Source of the DNA: Zerene cesonia | Lineage: Eukaryota; Arthropoda; Insecta; Lepidoptera; Pieridae | Direction of reading: 5' to 3' | DNA length: 64,000 nucleotides | Assembly: GCF_012273895.1 (NCBI RefSeq) | Contig: NC_052109.1 | Location: forward strand, 6,586,432 to 6,650,431 | Shown: positions 33,501 through 47,700 of the stretch, piece by piece | Position numbering within the stretch: position 1 is the first letter of the stretch | Layout: each line of letters begins with the position of its first letter | The notes under the pieces: model-generated | Told to the model about the DNA's origin: nothing | Seen by the model: the letters and a program-made list of their open reading frames with translations, nothing else | The model's database searches: none | Program-made: the position numbers and the translations under genes

Positions 33501-36500
33501 TAAAAATAAAGTATGATTATATACAAAACGTGTTGTTGAATTTCCAATATAGTTAAGGTTGCAATCTATCGAATAATTGTTAACCTTAACTATACATAAC
33601 ATAATACTATACAAGCCTTAATATAGTTCTTACAATTTAACGCATTGTTTTTCTGTACAGTATAATCTATCGAAGTGAAACGAAATTAGGGATTTACGTT
33701 TATTATGTATACAATTATTATGTTTTTACAATAAGTTATATACAATAAGTTATGTATATAAGTTATATATAGGAATAATATAAACTTACCTCTTCGTGCA
33801 TTATTTGAAACGTTTTCACAGCTGTACACTAAGGAATAAGTGGTGTAGTCTGTATCCAATACTAGAAGCTGCGCAGTGGATGATGCTGAAACGAAATTGA
33901 GTATAAAATCCATAAAATTCTAGTACATAGTATATAATTATAAATTACAAACAAACCCAAATAAATGATAATAAAAAAATAGATATGTAATATGAAAAGA
34001 AATCAATGGCATTGTAATCATAAGTATATCATAGCAAATAATAATTTTAAACGTTTATGGCTTTAATTATATTGTGGTCAAGTAGTGTGTCAATTAATCA
34101 CTCGCAACTTGTAATATATTATCATAAATATTGCTAATGATATATAGGTTTTTAATTACTCTCTGGTAATTGATATTTATAAAATAATATTAGAAGCAAT
34201 TAAATAGTTGATTGTTGAATAATTACTCTATTACATCAAGACATGCTTTTCATAAGCATTATTTAATAACAATTTCAGGCGAACTACATTCAAGTTGTAA
34301 ACGTTGTATTGATATTTTTTTATATGACAGGGGGCAACTGAGTTGGTGGTTCGCCTGATAGTTAGCGATCACAGTCGCCCATGAACATTCGTAGAGGTAG
34401 GGCCTCTACAAATGCGATGCCCGCTTTTAAGGGGAAAAGAATAAGGAAAAGGTTGACGACAGAAATAAAGGAATGCAATGGAAAATATGAGGAAAAGGAT
34501 ATGAGACTTCATCTCTATAAATATTTGTAACTAGATTAATATCCCTAAGTTCACTTGTTTTGTGATTATTGTAAATTTCTTTTTTAATTACATAACTTGT
34601 TTACTCAATGCGAATGGAAGTTGATTATTTGGTTTCTCTGTTATATATAAATTATTTATAAGAATAGACTCCATACCATAATATATTCGTAATTCAATAG
34701 CGAAACATTTCGATTTATAGGCAGCGTAAAAAAAAATAATACGAAAACTATATTTGTTTCTATTTTCTCTCTGGTTATGTCATCAGTCTTTTTAAAGACA
34801 ACGTCGTTAAATAACCTATCAAATATTTATTTATTTATTTTAGGTTCACTAACAGGTCTTACATTAAGTAAGTATAAGAATTAAGTAACTACATGCACAC
34901 CTTTAAAAGGTAAACACAACATGCATATAAAATTAACAGCTAAAACATCTTAAAACTAAATTATAAAGATAACATTACAATGTCATACTGCATAATACAC
35001 AATCAGCGTTTTAGATTCAATCAGATTTTTAGAAATATAATGACTTACTGGAGGGAAAAGTGACAGTGATCCTTCCTGCACTATCGACTGTTGCTGTACC
35101 AGCTATGGACGCCAAGGAAGCGTTGACGACTTGAGAATTGACCACTTCCAGAAGGTCACCACCGATAGGGGTGTACCTAGCCTCATTGCAGGTGCCGGTT
35201 TGGAACTCAGTGGGGTAACTCTCGATTAATCGCCACCGACCTTGGTACTGAAAAAAATGTATGAATTATGATCTGTTATTGTAATTTGTTCGTTCGTTCG
35301 CCGTCCGTTCGCCAGGTCAGTTAGAATATACATATAAATCGGATTCTAACGCCAAATTCACGACTTGCTGTTAAAATTACTGAAAGGATATTTAACAGTT
35401 CTTAACATATATATTTGAACACTATCACTTTATCTGACACATGTATAGAACATATCTCATAATTTCAGTAATGTCCATAATATTCATTGTTTATCTTATA
35501 AATGTAACCGTAAATTCTCGGGGGCCTGGTGACCCGTAACACAAGTATTCTATGCTTATCTCGGGCACCAATCTCTCACAAATGTTAGTAATAAGCAATA
35601 GATTTAACAATACAACAGATAATCATTTTAGATGAGAAAAAAAAAAATAAATAAACATAAATATCTTATACTTCTCTGTAACTGTTCGGTGCTACGTTTT
35701 ATTTCCAAGAGAAAGACGCAAGGGCGCGCGTACAGATTACAAATATTTTTGTCTACCCTCCATGCAAAGTTAACAAATACAGATTATGTATACCTCACAA
35801 TATCCAGCCGTGAATTTGGATATTCAGTTTGTATTTACTCCATAAAAACTACTCACATTAGAAGCGTTGAAATTCGCCACAGGTAGGATACTGGTATCGC
35901 ACTGCCCGTTCAATATTACTGGTTCGCCAGGAGCCAGTTCGGGTAAATAGAAGCAAGCATCAGCTGAATGGTCTATCTTTTCATAATAACGCGAGTCCAA
36001 TACATCGATATTCGAAATGGCCGTGTTAATAGCGGTATTGGCTGCGGATGATAGCTCCGTCGACCGGCTAAGTTTCCAGCTGTAAACTGTTATAACAAAT
36101 GTCTTAATATAATATTTAATTATAAAAACATAGTGCATAATTATTTTTTACGAAAAAGAAAACTGCATTCAAATTATCAAAGCTAGATTAAAATGAAGTG
36201 GGACGCACCAGATTTCAAATAAACAAAGAATCGCAAAAATCTGTTTAACCAATAAAAAGTTATGCGGTGAGGGACACTTAAAAATACAGTTGAATTTTTT
36301 TGGGTGGTTGAAAACACTTAAAACACACTTTTAGAAAGAATAAATTGTCTCACTTGCTTTCATACAGAGTATTGTAAAGAAATTATTCAATCCTAAACGG
36401 GATAATAAGATAAACTCATGATTAATGAATAAACTATTGTATTTTCACCTATTCTTGATAAGTGTATAAAAGTTTCAATTGAAACGTGGGTTAAATACGA

Positions 36501-39500
36501 GTCTAACGAAGTCGTTTACATACAATACATTCAAATATACAGGTGAAGCTAATAAAGCGATTAATTATAAAATCAGTCAAGGGCAAATCGTGTTCGCGAC
36601 GCAAAGGATTTTTTAAAATAACCTAAAGATCCACTGCAAAAAAAAAAATCACCCTTCAGTTTACGACACGAAACTCAAACAGCCTGGTGTTCACCAAAAG
36701 ACAAACAGCGAATGACCCTTTTATTCGTTGTGACGAGATTGAAAATTTATGAATTACCTGCTCTGTAATCGGTGTTAAGGTTCACGCAGCTGTAGGCTAG
36801 AGCGTAGTCCTCATAGTTGACGCTTAGTATCCAGAACGGAATTGTTATCACTGAAAATGTAACGAAGTTTATAAGTAATATTATAATTTTAAATTCTTCT
36901 CTCTTTTTTCTTTTTATATATAAGAAAAAACGCTAACGTCATAAAAAAAACTTCATAGATTTTCATGAATTTAATTTCCCATTAATGAAAACTTAAAACT
37001 TGTAAATTTCCTTAAAATACTGTTATATAATATATATAGAGAGATCGTGAGTGTATAGTTTGATTTTGTAATTAGTATTTACTTCAAACCGATAAATTTC
37101 ATGGTCACAATTTTACAAATTTTCACAGATTATTCTTCAAAGCATGAATTTATCGAAACTGTCTTCTTCTGAATTACAATATTCTAGCTGCGCCCCGCGG
37201 TTTCACTCGCGTAAGTCCGTATTTCGTAGGAATATTGGGAGGAAAAGTTGCCTATATTATGTTATTATAGTTGTCCATCTGTCTACGTTCCAAACTTCAT
37301 TGCAATCGGTTCAGTAGTTTTTGCGTGAAAGAGCAACAAACACACACACATTCTTACAAACTTTCGCATTTATAATATTAATAGGAAATAGGATTAGTAA
37401 GATTGGTATAATAGTGTGATATAAGTTAAAGAAAATAAATGGGAAACATATTTGCCTGGGCCCTGTTACCTTGCCCTGGCCCTCTATCTCACAGAGGACA
37501 CGTGAACATTATACCTCAGGTTCTTGAAATTAAGTATAATGTTTTCTCTTAGCAACAATGTTTTGTTTATCATAATCGTAATGTGAGAATACCAACATGG
37601 TCATACATGATTCTATCAAAGCACACCTGATTTGCACGATTGGTCAAGTACATGTGACCATTTGTGGAAGTTATGCAGAAAAACTGTTTTTATGCACACT
37701 TTTTATAACCAACGCATGCTTTTTCTTACACAATATGTTAATGTTGATGGATATTACTGTGTTTACGTGTTTAGATTTTTATTTATTTAATTAACTAATG
37801 AACATAATACAGTGTTTAGACTGTAAACTAATACCGAAAAGTTGCAAATAATTTTGAGTAGTTTTTATAAGCTTGCAATCCGTGTTCGTAGACAGATATT
37901 AAAAAGGTTTTATTGAACTGAAAGCAGCACTTTTACAAGATAATAATAAACTTTCCGTGTATTTAAAAATCTGTTCTGAACAATCATTTCAATCTTTGTT
38001 ATATAAAGTTATCATGCAGAACTATGTCATGTAGAAGGCTGAGTAAGTGACTGTGTGTCCGTTTATTATGCTTTTATGGTCTATATAAGAAGTATATGTT
38101 AGCTTGTTTTCGAATGTTTGTGTATAAATTACTATCTAATGACTGAGAATATATTGTTTGTGAAAATTTAATCAATAAAAAATGAAAATTTATATAAGGA
38201 AACTTCTATACCTGAACCATTGGCTGGAATTGTTATAGTAAGTCGCCCATTTGACCCACCGACTGCTACTGTACTATTTGACGTTATTAAGAACTGATCA
38301 TTGACGCTTGATGACGTGATGTCCAAGCCAGCAGTCGATAGGGAGTAATCGTGGCTGATACATTGGCCAGGCTGGTTGTCTTTGGGGTATGCTTCTACCT
38401 CGTACCATGTGCCAATGAACTGAAATGAAACAAAGAAAATTAGCACAAGGTTAGTGTGGGAGTCGAGTATGCTTCGGCACGAATTAGCTCGCACCGGGGA
38501 AGGTGCCACACCCGCTTCAGAAGATGAACGTTAAACAGTAGCATGAATATGCTGCTTCGTATGATTGGTGAGGGAGCCGGATGCCAACATCCTTTTCCTT
38601 ATCCGTTACTCTCTAAAATTGGCAATTCGTTCATAGGCGATATTAGTCATTTACAATAAGGGGAATCGGCCGTATAGAAAAACAAGATTATTGTGGATCT
38701 TGATTAGAGTTGGAAAGTTATTCTAGTGGGAGACTAAGCGAAGTCCCGTGTCCCCTACTGGGGTATGGGGCAGATGATATTCATTTGTTTCACTGATCGA
38801 TTTTCTTTATGGACAAGTAGATGATCAGTCTTTTGTGTCCTGACAGACCGAGACATTTTTTTTTATTGTGTGTCCCCACCGGGAATCGAACCCAGGACCA
38901 CTCGGTTCTACGCTCATGCGTTAACCACTATACCAAGGAGGCGGTTAGAGAGAGTATATTGAATTTATAACATAAATTACTATTATTTGAAAATAAATAC
39001 GCATAATGGAGTAAATAAATCGCCTGTCTACATTTTTACGTCTACCGCAAAAAAAGTCTTACCTGGCTAGCATTAAAGTTGTTTATTGCGCTGATGCTAT
39101 CATCACACTGTCCTCGAAAGACCACAGGTACATTCGGCTTCGGCTCAGGATAGTAGAAGCATGCTTCGTCGCTCTGGTCGTTCTTTTGGAAGTATCGTTC
39201 GTCCAATACAGATATGTTTCTCATGGTTTGCTCGAAAACAGTGCTGGCGTTAGCGGATAGTTCCTTGGTTCGACTTAGTTTCCAGGCATACACTGAAATA
39301 GAAAGATGATAAAAATGGATGTATTTGAACATGCTTCCTGAGTCTGTGTTCCCCGACGAATACAATCTGGAGGTCTTCAAGAGAAGAGTGAACAGGTACC
39401 TTCTAGGGAAGCGCGCTCTATCCTAGACCACATCTCAGCTTACCATCAGGCGAGATCGTGGTCAAGCGCTTCCCTATCATGAATAAAAAAAAATATACAT

Positions 39501-41678
39501 TTACATAACCACTGTATGAAATGTGTTATCAAATGTTATTGTAATCAATTGAATTATTGAACAATAATAATTCAATTCATCAATACGAGTTTAATTGAAT
39601 AATTATTGTTTCCTGAATACAAAAATGGCGTTGTACGTAGAATATTATTTCTACGTACTTCTATTAATACAGCTGCTTCAGTACAGTGGTCCAAACACAG
39701 CTGCACTATCATATAGCTACTTTTCTCAGTAAAATGGTCAAAGTGTCAAAGGGAAGCATATAACGTAAAGCTGTGCCTACCTGTAATTTAGATACATAAG
39801 TACTAATATGTTGATGTATAGTTTAATGTTTTAATAGTTTTAACCAGAAATTATGTATCTAGTTGGTAAGCCTTTATTTAAATAAATAAATAAATAAATA
39901 AAATAAATAAATAACCAATGAGTTCTGGGTTGGTTTACTCGTGAAATCGCAGAACTAGTCAAGTATTGTCATAGAAGCGCTTGAACGATAGAATCAACTA
40001 AGTCTCACTTGCTCTTAAACAGAATATAGGTAAGTAAATAATGTTATACTGGCGATGTTATTTAGGATAGCAAGGTAAACTCATGAAATTATTATGTCGT
40101 CATCCATCCTTTGATTGAAGCTGTTTAATGTGAGTCAAAATTGAGTTTAAAGAAGTTGTTTACATACAAACTTACAAGTTAAGCTAACAAAAAAGCAGAT
40201 CTTACCTATTCGCTGATAGTTGTTGATATTACTGCAAGAATAAACGAGGGCGTATGATTCATAGTCCGTGGCTAGCACCCAGTAGTTTGTTGAAATTGTA
40301 ACTGAAAGAAAAATAAATATATTATTTATAATAGAAATACATGCAGTATTTTTGCCATTTTGTATGTGAACCTTAAAATATCTGGACAAGTAGTGTGTTT
40401 GGAGGAAATGTAATTCTAAAAATCAAAACAAATGCAGAATTTTAACCAACTAATTGACCTAAATTGATTGCTGTGACTCGTGACAATCATGTGCTATGAT
40501 CTAATGAGTTTTTTAATATGACTCACATAGTCATACAATAAAAAACAGTGTACCCACGCTCATTGCTCATATAAAACAACTTATTTTTTGTATTATATTT
40601 TTTTTAGTCACACCTTAGTGTAGGTAATAACATTTCGGATACTAAAAACAACTATGTTAGTATTTTTCTAGTACATCATACGTCTCTTTAATCAAAAAAA
40701 AAATAATAATTTGCAAAATCATGGAAGTTGTGTTTAGATCCGGAAAGAACCCACTATTATTATTTCAACAGAAATTGCGCGCAGTTTACTTATTATCAGT
40801 TTACTTATTTAAGTGCCAAACATATGCAAATAGAAGAAATAAGATAATTCGATTTAGTTTTGTTCAATATCTAAAACAACGTATATGCAATATTTATTTA
40901 GACGTTATAAGATATGGTGGACAAGGTTGAAAATAATTTAATTTTTTTTTTTTTTGTTTTTAAATTCAGTGGTATTTAAATTGCGTTTCAAAAAGATCCA
41001 CTTTCATTAAAAAAAATACCAGGTGTGTTATTTGTATGACATTTATGTAATGGTCTATGATATTTGTTTATTTCATTTAATGAAGCAAAATATTATGTAT
41101 GTATGTACTTGTATGACATTTATGTTATGGTCGAAGATATTTGTTTATTTCATTTAATGAAGCAAAATAAAAACATCATATTTTGACCGTCAATTGATTA
41201 CGTGCGATGATTTCTTCACGTAATTCACCCTTTATGTTTCTAACTATTCCAGTGTCCCAATTTTACAGTAAATACAGTGACACTTTTATGCACAACTAGC
41301 TGCGTCCCGCGGTTTAAAATAATATAATGAATAAATCGCGTTTAAAATCCGTTGAAAAGTTTTTAATTTCTAAATGTATAATACTCGCATAAAATCAAAC
41401 ACAAGAAAATACTTAATTGCCTGTATGTTATTCCAGTTGTCCAGCTGTCCACGTACCATATTTTATTACAATCGGTTCAGTAGTTTTTGCGTGAAAGAGC
41501 AACAAACACACACACATCCTTACAAACTTTCACATTTATAATATAAGTAGGATAGTAGGATTAGTAGGATTACATGGTTAAGGTTGCTTATTAATATTCG
41601 GCATGTTTTCCGCAAACTTTGTGAGAGTAGGTACAAATTCGCTTGTACTCTATTCGCGAATCTGTTTGCACTTCCTTC

Positions 41679-41711
<33 letters not shown>

Positions 41712-44700
41712 CTTCAACAACATTGTACATAGAAGGAAACTTAGAGATAATAATAATAATGAGTAAAATAAAGCGTACAATTTGTTTGGCGGCCTTATCA
41801 CTTAGAAGTGATCTCTTCCAGGCAACCACGGTAAAAGGTAACGAGCATACTGCTAAACTATAAGCTTCTATATTTGTTTACGAAAGGCAGTCTTGATTGC
41901 GATTTTGTATAATGGACAGTGAAGATGTAGTTTTTCTGATATTGGACTGTTTTTTCTATGATCATATACGTGTACTATATTGTGTATATCCATTATGAGA
42001 TTAAATACGCGACACAGTAAAGATGAAAACGGCAAATGTTCTGTTTGCAACCGTGTGAGTCACACAAATGTGTAAGAGGCTACGCGAAGTACCTAATATA
42101 TTCGCGAAGTTCGCGTGCCTAGATGCCCGTTAAAAAACGACACAGCATGGAAAACTGCGAACGCATCGAAAACTATGCATAATCATTTGCTTAAACTTAA
42201 ACTTGTAGGTTTGAGTCTTTATGCGAATGTCGGTCATTGGCATAACACAACAGTAATAAACTCTTTCCAATAGAAAAACATATATTATTAAATCGATTAA
42301 TTAACTATTAATTTCTCAGTATTTAGTCCTTTTTGAACGTTATCCTTTAATGAAAATTTGACATTTAATTTGGTGCACCTCATAATCTAATGACAGTGGG
42401 CGCTTATTCTTACATATTTAAAAAATCGTTTTTTTTGACACTTTATAACCTGCATTGAGAAGTCTTTAAACGTTGAGTTCATATTAAAACCATAAAAAAT
42501 AATGATCCATTATGACGGTAGAGATCAATTAAGTGACTAACTAAACTTTTTGTTGAATAAAAACAGGCTGGTTAGATTGGCAATGTACCGGCTGTACAAA
42601 AGAAAAAAAACCTAAACAAAAGCATGTTATGCAAAAGCGCCTTCCATATTTGAATTGTTGCTCTGAGCGAAACAGTTGGTAATATGACTAACCCACAGAG
42701 AGTTCATTCTACCCTTGAATTATGAATGTATTACCATATTACAATTGATCGATTTTTATTAATATTTATTATTTATTTCGTGTAACGTGGTATTAAAGTG
42801 ACATTTTTAAAGGCACGAATACATGATAAAAATGTTGCACAATATTATTTTTCATTCATGCAATATTCAAGGCGTTATATTTTTTATTTTAATGCATAAA
42901 CGGAATGTGGTATATCGTGCGGAGAATATTTATCACTATTTAAGTATACATAATGACGAATGCATGAATAAAAGTAATTACAACTTTTTGTTGAATAATT
43001 CATTTCCTGTAAAATATACGTTAGTTTTATTATACCAAATTGTTCATATAAATACCCTAATTGCTGTTATCTAGATCATAACCTATTGAGCCCATACTCA
43101 GAAATATATTAACAATCGTTACATTGTAAGATTAGGTATCGTGAGCTATAGTTAATATTTCTAATTAATTTAATAAAAACATTTTACTATCACAATATGA
43201 CCTTAAAGTTTAATAAATGTTATATCAAATTCGTATATGGCCCTGAAGTATGTTTGCCGTTTTTTCTATTGCTATCTAACTCTATTATCGCTAGTAAATT
43301 GTGTTACTAATATGATTATAGGTATCACAAACGAACTAGAACATTTTAGAGGCTGAAAAACAATTTGATAAAACCATATCTTATTTTTTATTTTGTTTAT
43401 TTGATAATAGGGCAGCGCTTGACCACGATCTCGACTGATGGTTAGCTGAGATGTGATGTAGGTAGTCTACTGTTTAGATTATTTAATTATTCGTTTGCTA
43501 CGTAATATAATAGAAATTTACTCTTTTTTAATTGGAGTGCAAATACATATATGATACTATAAAATAAATTATCGAACACATGACGTGTTTTATTTACACC
43601 TCTTACATTATTGAGATCTTATATTCCGGTTTTATTTCTTATCTTCATGTGCATGTTATTTTACAGTTATCAATTAAAGGGTAATCGTTACATATTGGTT
43701 ATAATACTTTTGGCGTTAATCAAGTGATAAACATTTTAAATATATTAATAATACGCAACTGTAGAGTTTATTTGAACGCGCTTATCTCAGGTATTACTGA
43801 ACCGATTTTAATGAATCTTTCACCGTAGGATAACTACGTGATCTCTGAGTGCTAAAGGCGATAATTAATATTATGTACCACGGGTGAAGCTGGGGCGGAT
43901 AGCTATTGTAATTTTTTTTAAGAAGCATTCGATTTTATCAAATTTGTGTTTTTTTTTTAATTCGTGTAACCTAAGAATAAAGTGGTTTAAGTGAGAGATT
44001 ACATATATCTATCTTTATTAAATTATAACAAAAATGTGTTCGCATACGAAATACCATGAAATTGCATTTCATTTGGGATTTGGGATCCTAGTGTGAGGTT
44101 CAATGCAATGTATGTATCTATATTATGTAAAAAAATTTGAAACAAATAAAGAAAATTTTATTTTATTTTTATTTTATTTTATTTACCTACTAGCTGCGCC
44201 CCGCGGTTTCACCTGCGCTAGATTTATTTATTGATCACATGGTACTTACAGTTAGTGCCTGCAATGGGGAAAGTGACTTCAAGTTTCGCGCTGCCATCAG
44301 TAGACGCCAGTACAGCTGTCCCCTCAATGGTGAGCAAGGTCTGGTTGATGACTTCTGTATTGTACACGTCGACCACGCCTCCATAACCAAGGGTATACCT
44401 TGCATTACCACAGCTTCCTAAAGCATTTTCCGACGGGTACGCTTCAATGGTGTTCCAAATATCCAGATACTAGAAAACAAGTAATTTATTGATAGTGTTT
44501 ACGTTAGTTCAAAATGGGATGTTTTGATGATATTTCATAGTCCTTAATTCATGGGAATGGACATTTATTTATTGATGAAACATTGGTTAAAATCGAAAAT
44601 CATACAAAAATCTCTATAAAAAATAAAATGCATATAATAAATGTAATTTAAAAACGTCCCTTACATGTAGTGACATGAACACAACTTTTTTTTTATATTT

Positions 44701-47700
44701 GTACAGTTTATCTTATGCTTGTTAATTAATTCGTATATTGCGAATTATTTTCCACTTTTTATATTGTCATTAAAGCGTGTTTTTTAGTTCTTTTTATAGT
44801 CTCTTTAAAGCTTTATTATCTTAAATCGGTTTAAATTTTGATGAAATATGAATGGGACCAGATCGGGAATAAAGTAAACAATTTTCAAATAAGATTTGCA
44901 GATGGCGGGAAAATTGGTAAACATAAATAAAACATTTGAATCATTCTATCTACAAAAAAAAAGACTCAAAATCCGTTAGGCAGTTTAAAATATTTAAGCG
45001 TACATCCTACTTCCTACTAATATTATAAATGGGAAAGTTTTTAAGGATGTTTGTTGCTCTTTCACACAAAAATTACTGAACCGATTGCAATGAAATTGGT
45101 ACGTAGACATCTGGATAACTGGAATAATATATAGGCAACTTTTTATCCTCATATTCCTACAGGATACGGACTTACGCGGGTGAAACCGCGGGGCGCAGCC
45201 AGTAGGGACATAGGGCGACAGGCAGGGCGTTATGGTTTTATACTATTTAGTGATTATTCATCATATTGCAGAGTCATATATTAAGGTGGTGTTTTATATA
45301 TAAATTATACTTACATCAATGACACTGAAATTCGCAACAACTGGGATGCTTTCATCACACTGTCCCGGAAAGACGACGGATTTGTCCAACGCTGGTTCTG
45401 GGAAATAGAAACACGCCTCATCGCTCTGGTCCGTTTGGATGTAATACCAGTCGTTCAGGTCTAGGTATGAAGCGACCACGTTGTCCACCTGGACCTTGAC
45501 AGCGTCTGGCAGCTGTCTCGTCCTGCTGAGAATCCAGCTGTTCACTGTAATGTTAAAGTCAAAATTAGTTATTTCGATTTCCCGCTGTGAACTGGGCATT
45601 CTGCTGGCTCAGAATTCATGTCAACGCATGCTTGACCCCCATATTTAAAATTATGGCTATTTTTTTGTACATTGTATATCTTATTCACTTATTTAATGTA
45701 CGTTCGATTTTTTTTCTATTAAGTATATAACATTTATATGTAACGTATTTCAGGTAATTAAACAATTCATTCTTTCTTTTTAAATCATATCAATTGCGTT
45801 TTGAATAGCGTAATATTTAATACAACTCGTTAAAATTCATGTTTATTCATTTTGCGATGTTTATTTATTAATTATCGTTATTGATTCTTTTATTGCTTTA
45901 TTGGTTTCCTGTATACGCATTCATTGATAAATAAAACCTAATAAAAACACCAATAAACATTTCCTGAATAACATTCACTCTATCATTTCCGCGAAATTAT
46001 AGACAGCGCAATGAGAATAATTTATCATTATGAAAACAAAAAAAAAATCGCTGATAATGTTTTAGTTTCATTGACATTATTATGATACAATCTTCCATTT
46101 GACATACATTTTAATTGCGGCCCACTTTTTAATTTGCGGTCGCCATTTTGTTTATCTATATAGTCTATGTTACCACCACAATTTTAATGATTACTACGAC
46201 ACCTAATATGTGTAGGCAAACATATGATCGAAAACCATCATTCTTCGGCTAGTCAGGTAACAAAAGTCTCATCGATAAATTAATTATTAATATTCAAAAT
46301 AAAATGTCAGATATCAATAGGCACAGTGCTTTTATTTATGCAAATTTGTAAAGATTAAATTAGTAACCAAACGATTCACTTTCGACACGAATTGGGTCAG
46401 GACTCTAAGCGACGAAATTGACTTAGTTTTCAATTCAATTCCGATTTTATTCGACCTCGATCTTGAACTCTTATTCTGCATCCATTACGAGTTTTTTTAT
46501 CCTTATCGAATGGCATTAACTAAACGAAATGTTCGATCGACAATAATTTCATTGAAACACTGCACTGTCTTAATTTTTAATAGTGTCATTTTAGTGTTCA
46601 ATCAAAATAGAATTAGATCTCGATACTGTCGGGAGTTAGTCCCCCTGTCGGGGAGCTCCACACCACCGGTAAGTTTGGCGTGAAACTTGTATGCGAATGT
46701 TTCATTCGGTGAGTTGGGAGTTGAAGGTATCCTTTTTGCTCATCTTTCTCAGCCCATCTTATTCCCATCGTCAAGTTTTCCCTTTTCCTTACCTCTCAAA
46801 AGCGGTCAACGAATGCCCACTTCTGCATCTGTTTATGGACGGTGTTGATCTGATAAATATACCATCTGGTGAAATACCAACTGGCTACCCGTACTAGCAT
46901 AAAAATAATAATTTCGACCAAAAACTGAGTCACCTTCAATTTATCAGAACTAGACCAAATTTAAAGAAGACCTTATGGCAGGCACCATAAAGCACAAAGG
47001 CACGTTTTTTAAATAAAAGAAAGGAAAATATTAATAATATTTAACATTTTCTTATAAATTATGTGGGAATATACTCAAAAAATACAGTCGACGTGATAAC
47101 CTCCTCCTTTTTTATAAGTCGGTTGAAAAAACTAGACACACTATATATTACACTAGCATTTGTCCGCGGCTTCGCACGCGTTAATTCGGAGTAGATTAAT
47201 AGATATTATTATACATATAAATCTTACTCTTGAATCACCATCTAATCTATCAATTAAAAAAACCGACATAGGCACAGAGAAAGCGACTTTGTTTTATACT
47301 TTGTAGTGATTATAGTGGCTATATTTTAATTTACGGTAAATGACTATGCGGGTGGAACTGGGGTGTTCAGCTAGTTACAATATATGCCGAATGGAAAGTT
47401 TCAGCGTCTAATCCGTTCCACTGTCAACTTAAAATCCATTGGACAATTTACAACAATATTCATTAGAAATATAATCATAAATAATAGTGAATAACACAAA
47501 CAACCATGAACCATTAACAACGCAAAAATTTGGAATAAATTTAAATCTATTTAAAGATATTACAGAGTATCAATTAATTATGACACTTTAATAGATTTCG
47601 GAAGCTCCGTCTCGACCGAGCGAAGCGACAAAAACACTATTAGGATAATTCAAATATAATAACTCCACGAAAAAATGTGAAAAAATATTAGCATATCAGC

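Noticed and set aside
38875..38945. tRNA-Glu-like gene on the minus strand
   Set aside because: Good internal promoter boxes, but it continues into a SINE body and degraded relatives occur elsewhere in the window.
42823..43074. Short plus-strand frames in AT-rich introns (also 40721-40930, 49213-49398, 58055-58339)
   Set aside because: Composition matches the surrounding intron, no domain or signal peptide is convincing, and no flanking splice or promoter signals were seen.
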